Positions 61,224-64,000 of a DNA stretch of 64,000 nt are shown one piece after another. Below the pieces are notes generated by a model. That model was not told where the DNA came from, searched no databases, and saw only the letters and a program-made list of their open reading frames with translations. Where the stretch lies: contig NZ_AEEA01000025.1 of the NCBI RefSeq assembly GCF_000297095.1, positions 43,710-107,709 of the forward strand. The letters run 5' to 3'. Source of the DNA: Treponema primitia ZAS-1. Its GTDB lineage: Bacteria; Spirochaetota; Spirochaetia; Treponematales; Breznakiellaceae. The translations under genes and the position numbers were made by a program. How positions within the stretch are numbered: the stretch's first letter is position 1; the number at the start of each line of letters is the position of its first letter.

Positions 61224-62021
61224 TTAAAAGAAGAAATGGGAGAAATGTTGATCCGCAAGGACCAGGAGACCCAGGATCGCCACATAGAGGGCGAAGCCCC
61301 GAAGGGACCGGGTTTTGACAATTTTCAGCATAAATTTTATTGAGAAAAAACCGATTATCGCGGCGGCAGCCGTTCCGGCTATCAAAGGCGCCGGAGCTAT
61401 AGTAAGGGTAAACCCGCTTTCCGCAAGATCCTTGAGCTGAAGAACCAGGGCGCCCAGGATTGCCGGAATGGAGAGGAGGAAGGCGAACCGTGCGGCAAAA
61501 TCCCGGTTCAGCCTGCGGGAAAGGGCCCCCGAAAGGGTCAGTCCGGACCGGGAAACCCCGGGAATAATGGCGACAGCCTGGCAAATACCGATAACCAGGG
61601 CATCAAACCAGTCCATAGCCGCCTGAGGCTTGATCCTCCCCGAAAACCGGGACATCTGTTCCGATATCAGGAGGATCAGGGCAGTAAAAAGGAAAGAAAA
61701 TCCCAGAAAAGCTGCTGACTGGAAAGTTTCTTCAATAAGATCCTTAAAAAGGAGGGCCACAATAACCGTAGGTATGGTTGCCAGGATGAGGTACCCCGTA
61801 AGGGGCTGAACAATCCGCCGCAGGATGGCCAAAATATCGTTCCACAATACGATGAAAACCGCAATTAAGGTCCCCACATGGACCATGGTATCAAAAAGCA
61901 ACATCGGCTCGGCAATGCCGAAAATTTTTTGTAAAAGGACCAGGTGTCCGGAGCTGCTTACCGGAAGAAATTCCGTAAGCCCCTGAATCGCGCCCAGAAC
62001 AATGGCTTCTAATATATTCAT
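61224..62021 (-). CDS. uppP: Undecaprenyl-diphosphatase
   Basis: The 265-residue membrane enzyme recycles the lipid carrier for cell-wall synthesis and confers bacitracin tolerance. It shows the E-rich motif LGAIQGLTEFLPVSSSGHLVLLQ near the N-terminus and GVSRSGLTLSGAL near residue 150, with about seven helices. Its stop codon abuts the glpK stop codon. Confidence 0.95.
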   Translation of the reverse strand: MNILEAIVLGAIQGLTEFLPVSSSGHLVLLQKIFGIAEPMLLFDTMVHVGTLIAVFIVLWNDILAILRRIVQPLTGYLILATIPTVIVALLFKDLIEETFQSAAFLGFSFLFTALILLISEQMSRFSGRIKPQAAMDWFDALVIGICQAVAIIPGVSRSGLTLSGALSRRLNRDFAARFAFLLSIPAILGALVLQLKDLAESGFTLTIAPAPLIAGTAAAAIIGFFSIKFMLKIVKTRSLRGFALYVAILGLLVLADQHFSHFFF

Positions 62022-62086
62022 TAGTTTACCATAATGATAATATCAACCCTATGCAAGGTTACATTCCCTTTTGGGCAGGGCAAAGT

Positions 62087-62105
62087 TTGTTCATTTTTTG
62101 AACAA
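62087..62105. promoter_or_regulatory. Inverted repeat TTGTTCA/TGAACAA upstream of uppP and vanZ
   Basis: Perfect 7-bp arms flank a run of five T (62094-62098). The repeat lies 66 bp before the uppP start and about 200 bp before the VanZ-family gene. A T-run follows on the plus strand, so it could also be a weak hairpin terminator. An operator is the other reading. Confidence 0.35.
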
Positions 62106-62147
62106 CTTTTTTAAAGAATATTGTATTTTTTTTTACAGTATGATATC

Positions 62148-62301
62148 TTAGAAAAGGACAGTGGCTGGGGAAAACCGGCTGCAAATCCGGCAAGCCTGTT
62201 TCGGCGGCGGCTGGGTTCCCAAGTGGTGGTGTGTATGCCTGTCGGCAAAATTATGCCTGGACAGAAGTTTTGGCACGCCCATTCCTTCAACACGATGCCC
62301 G
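62148..62301 (+). other. GC-rich leader, possible structured RNA, before the VanZ-family gene
   Basis: No gene is recognised in this stretch, although an open frame continues upstream of the VanZ start. The DNA changes abruptly from very AT-rich to GC-rich at about 62155. It has foldable parts: CCGG-CTGCAAAT-CCGG (62174-62189), GACAG near 62157 with CTGTC near 62239, and GGACAG again near 62260. The string GGGGAAAACCGGCTGCAAAT looks faintly like a cobalamin riboswitch core, but no B12 box was found. Confidence 0.35.
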
Positions 62302-62313
62302 ATGGTGGTAAGA

Positions 62314-62709
62314 ATGACTTCAATCCTGAAAATATTGCCTAAAATACCCGCCCTGCTGGTTGTAGCGGGCATTTGGTTCTTATCTTCCCAGAGTAGCCTT
62401 CCCACTCCACAGGGTATCCTGGGTTTCGATAAACTCCAGCATCTAATCGCCTATCTGGTCCTTGCGGCAACAGCGTCTTTCTGGTTTTCCCCCGCCCAGC
62501 GTGAATTCCACCGTTTGCGGACCCTGTTCCTGCTTGTTTTTATCAGTTCCCTCTACGGGGTAAGTGACGAGGTACACCAGTTTTTTGTACCCGGCCGTGA
62601 CTGCAACGTATGGGATTGGATAGCCGACACCATCGGCGCCTTTCTTGGAGCCGGCGCAGCGCTGCTAGCTGACCGGTACATATTCAGGAAGCAGAGTAGT
62701 ACGGTATGA
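62314..62709 (+). CDS. VanZ-family membrane protein
   Basis: The 131-residue protein has about four membrane helices and VanZ-like motifs: WFLSSQSSLPTPQG, FDKLQHLIAYLVLAA, SSLYGVSDEVHQFFVPGRDCNVWDWIADTIGAFLGA. VanZ proteins are linked to teicoplanin resistance or to envelope functions, and their activity is unclear. ATG 62314 is chosen as start because GGTGGTAAG precedes it. The stop codon overlaps the next start (ATGA). Confidence 0.85.
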   Translation: MTSILKILPKIPALLVVAGIWFLSSQSSLPTPQGILGFDKLQHLIAYLVLAATASFWFSPAQREFHRLRTLFLLVFISSLYGVSDEVHQFFVPGRDCNVWDWIADTIGAFLGAGAALLADRYIFRKQSSTV

Positions 62710-63143
62710 ACCCGGATATCCGCTGGGTACAGCGGTTTGATAATTATAAGAAAGCATTGGCGGTACTTGAGAGAACCGCTTCCATTACGGTGGAACGTTC
62801 CTTATCCGAAGCTGAACGACAGGGGCTAGTTCAAGGATTTGAATTCACCTTTGAACTCGCTTGGAATGTGCTTAAAGATTATCTGGAAGCGCTGGGGTTT
62901 AATGACTTTCATGGCTCAATAAGTACTATTCGAATAGCTTTCCGGGAAGGACTAATAGAGAACGGCGAAGCCTGGATGGACATGGTAAAAAGTCGGAATG
63001 ATTCCAGCCATACCTATAATGTTGAAACCGCAGATAAAGTCGTCAATGCAATTTTAAACACTTATATTGACGAATTTAGAAAACTGACCAAAACCATGGA
63101 CCGGTACTACGAACAGCATATCGGAAACGCCGATGGCTGCTGA
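62706..63143 (+). CDS. HEPN-type toxin (HepT / HI0074 family)
   Basis: The 145-residue all-helical protein matches the nucleotidyltransferase substrate-binding (HI0074) family. FTFELAWNVLKDYLEALG is a core helix, and MVKSRNDSSHTYN contains the RX4HxY motif of HEPN RNases. In HepT-MntA systems this protein is a toxin that the partner inactivates by adding AMP to the Tyr of that motif. It overlaps the VanZ gene by 4 bp and the MNT gene by 11 bp. Confidence 0.82.
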   Translation: MNPDIRWVQRFDNYKKALAVLERTASITVERSLSEAERQGLVQGFEFTFELAWNVLKDYLEALGFNDFHGSISTIRIAFREGLIENGEAWMDMVKSRNDSSHTYNVETADKVVNAILNTYIDEFRKLTKTMDRYYEQHIGNADGC

Positions 63144-63471
63144 GTATGGGCTATCCAACCGTGCCCTGAAAACAGTAAAAGATATCTTGTCCAAATATCC
63201 GGGCATCCAGTCTGCCGTATTGTACGGAAGCCGTGCCAAGGGCAACTATAAAAACGGTTCCGATATCGACATAACCCTGCATACGGATGACGCCTTTACC
63301 TATAAAGATCTGCTGGATCTTAAGGGTGATTTTGATGAATCGGACCTACCCCATATGGTGGATGTTTCGAATTACCGTACCCTGGAAAACGAGAACCTGA
63401 AGGACCATATCCGGCGGGTAGGCAAGGTCTTATACGAGCGGCAGCCCGGGTTTTTGAGTAGACAGAAATAG
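63133..63471 (+). CDS. MNT-domain nucleotidyltransferase antitoxin (MntA / HI0073 family)
   Basis: The 112-residue protein is a minimal nucleotidyltransferase. The active site is GSRAKGNYKNGSDIDI, which is the GSX10DXD motif in intact form, and a later Asp in PHMVDVSNY may complete the triad. It probably AMPylates the HEPN partner. The genes overlap by 11 bp, which supports a single operon and coupled translation. Confidence 0.85.
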   Translation: MAAEYGLSNRALKTVKDILSKYPGIQSAVLYGSRAKGNYKNGSDIDITLHTDDAFTYKDLLDLKGDFDESDLPHMVDVSNYRTLENENLKDHIRRVGKVLYERQPGFLSRQK

Positions 63472-63542
63472 ATATTATCGCTAGTTATACTCCCTTAGTA
63501 CGATACCAATACCATACCAAAAATGCATAAAGAGTACCTCCC

Positions 63543-64000
63543 ATGAAAGGCATAATCCTTGCCGGCGGCGCCGGAACCCGGCTGTATCCTATCACCCGGG
63601 CGGTATCCAAGCAGATCCTCCCCCTCTACGACAAGCCGATGATCTACTACCCCCTGTCGGTGTTAATGCTTGCCGGTATTCGTGAGGTACTGATCATCTC
63701 CACCCCCCGGGACCTCCCGGTCTTCAAGGACCTGTTCGGCGCCGGCGATTGGCTGGGGATGCGCTTCGAGTACCAAGTCCAGGAAAGCCCCCGCGGCCTT
63801 GCGGACGCCTTTATCGTCGGCGCGTCGTTTATCGGCAATGACGCCTGCGCCCTGGTCCTGGGAGACAACGTGTTCTACGGCCGGGGTTTCAGCGCCACCC
63901 TGGAACATACCGCATCGAAGGTGGAAGCGCACCAAGGCGGGGCCATCTTCGGGTACTACGTAAAGGACCCCACCGCTTACGGCGTGGTGGCCTTCGACGA
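63543..64000 (+). CDS. rfbA: Glucose-1-phosphate thymidylyltransferase, N-terminal part
   Basis: The gene runs off the right edge; 152 codons are present. KGIILAGGAGTRLYPITRAVSKQILPLYDKPMIYYPLSVLMLAGI is the classic RmlA signature, with LVLGDNVFYG for metal binding further on. It makes dTDP-glucose for rhamnose and other surface sugars. Other rml genes would be expected beyond the window. Confidence 0.94.
   Translation, partial: MKGIILAGGAGTRLYPITRAVSKQILPLYDKPMIYYPLSVLMLAGIREVLIISTPRDLPVFKDLFGAGDWLGMRFEYQVQESPRGLADAFIVGASFIGNDACALVLGDNVFYGRGFSATLEHTASKVEAHQGGAIFGYYVKDPTAYGVVAFD

Noticed and set aside
62174..62189. tRNA-Cys-like anticodon hairpin (CTGCAAAT)
   Set aside because: No acceptor stem, D arm or T arm could be fitted around it.
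62148..62301. Cobalamin or c-di-GMP riboswitch
   Set aside because: Only a short stretch resembles the cobalamin core and no B12 box is present; the c-di-GMP core sequence is absent.
1..64000. CRISPR arrays, rRNA or tRNA genes, transposases
   Set aside because: Looked for on both strands by eye; no regularly spaced repeats, cloverleaf T-arm motifs or transposase/integrase motifs were recognised.

Overview
The window looks like a chromosome segment from a spirochaete of the Treponema type, most likely one of the anaerobic gut treponemes. The evidence is the gene order dnaA-dnaN-recF-dciA next to a divergent gyrB and a nearby gyrA, a spirochaetal FlaB flagellin and FlgM, a complete Rnf complex for anaerobic energy conservation, a grpE-dnaK-dnaJ operon, and many spirochaete-style lipoproteins. 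The species is an inference. No rRNA, tRNA or CRISPR array was recognised.

Left part (1-10.8 kb): a partial DUF1538 membrane protein, then a plus-strand run of malQ, a very large GH13 enzyme, an MBOAT acyltransferase and its SGNH partner. Next comes a small island with a Phd/RelE-type toxin-antitoxin pair and the C-terminal relic of an AAA ATPase. A 43-bp direct repeat brackets the island, and beyond it lies a CCA-enzyme-like HD-domain gene.

Middle-left (10.8-20.7 kb): minus-strand genes for a Na/Pi cotransporter, an MscS channel and threonine synthase. Then plus-strand mtlD, a PfkB kinase, rsmE and a metallopeptidase-like gene, followed by a minus-strand lactonase.

Replication core (20.6-32.6 kb): dciA, recF, dnaN and dnaA run left and gyrB runs right. 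The dnaA-dnaN gap contains a DnaA box, a run of DnaA-trio triplets and AT-rich DNA, which together look like a basal origin-unwinding region. The dnaA-gyrB gap is AT-rich and has three more box-like 9-mers. A hybrid histidine kinase, a GGDEF protein and gyrA follow. About 9-11 kb from these gaps are two perfect parS sites (34.2 kb), so the origin and the ParB loading zone are both in view.

32.6-47 kb: two tandem META-domain lipoproteins, a YbaK-type deacylase, a TrmH-type methylase, an intact AAA/DUF4143 ATPase, flgM with a sigma-28 promoter and terminator, rsmI, an Rrf2 regulator with an SDR gene, and a predicted aminopeptidase. A 700-bp gene-free stretch of long inverted repeats leads into the sigma-28 promoter and structured leader of flaB. 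A radical SAM enzyme, a CHASE2 adenylate cyclase, an M48 peptidase and an SH3 protein follow.

47-64 kb: rlmB, an AT-rich alkylation-repair operon (alkA-adaA-ogt), the rnfCDGEAB operon with a good promoter, grpE-dnaK-dnaJ, glpK, uppP, VanZ coupled to a HEPN/MNT toxin-antitoxin pair, and the start of rfbA.
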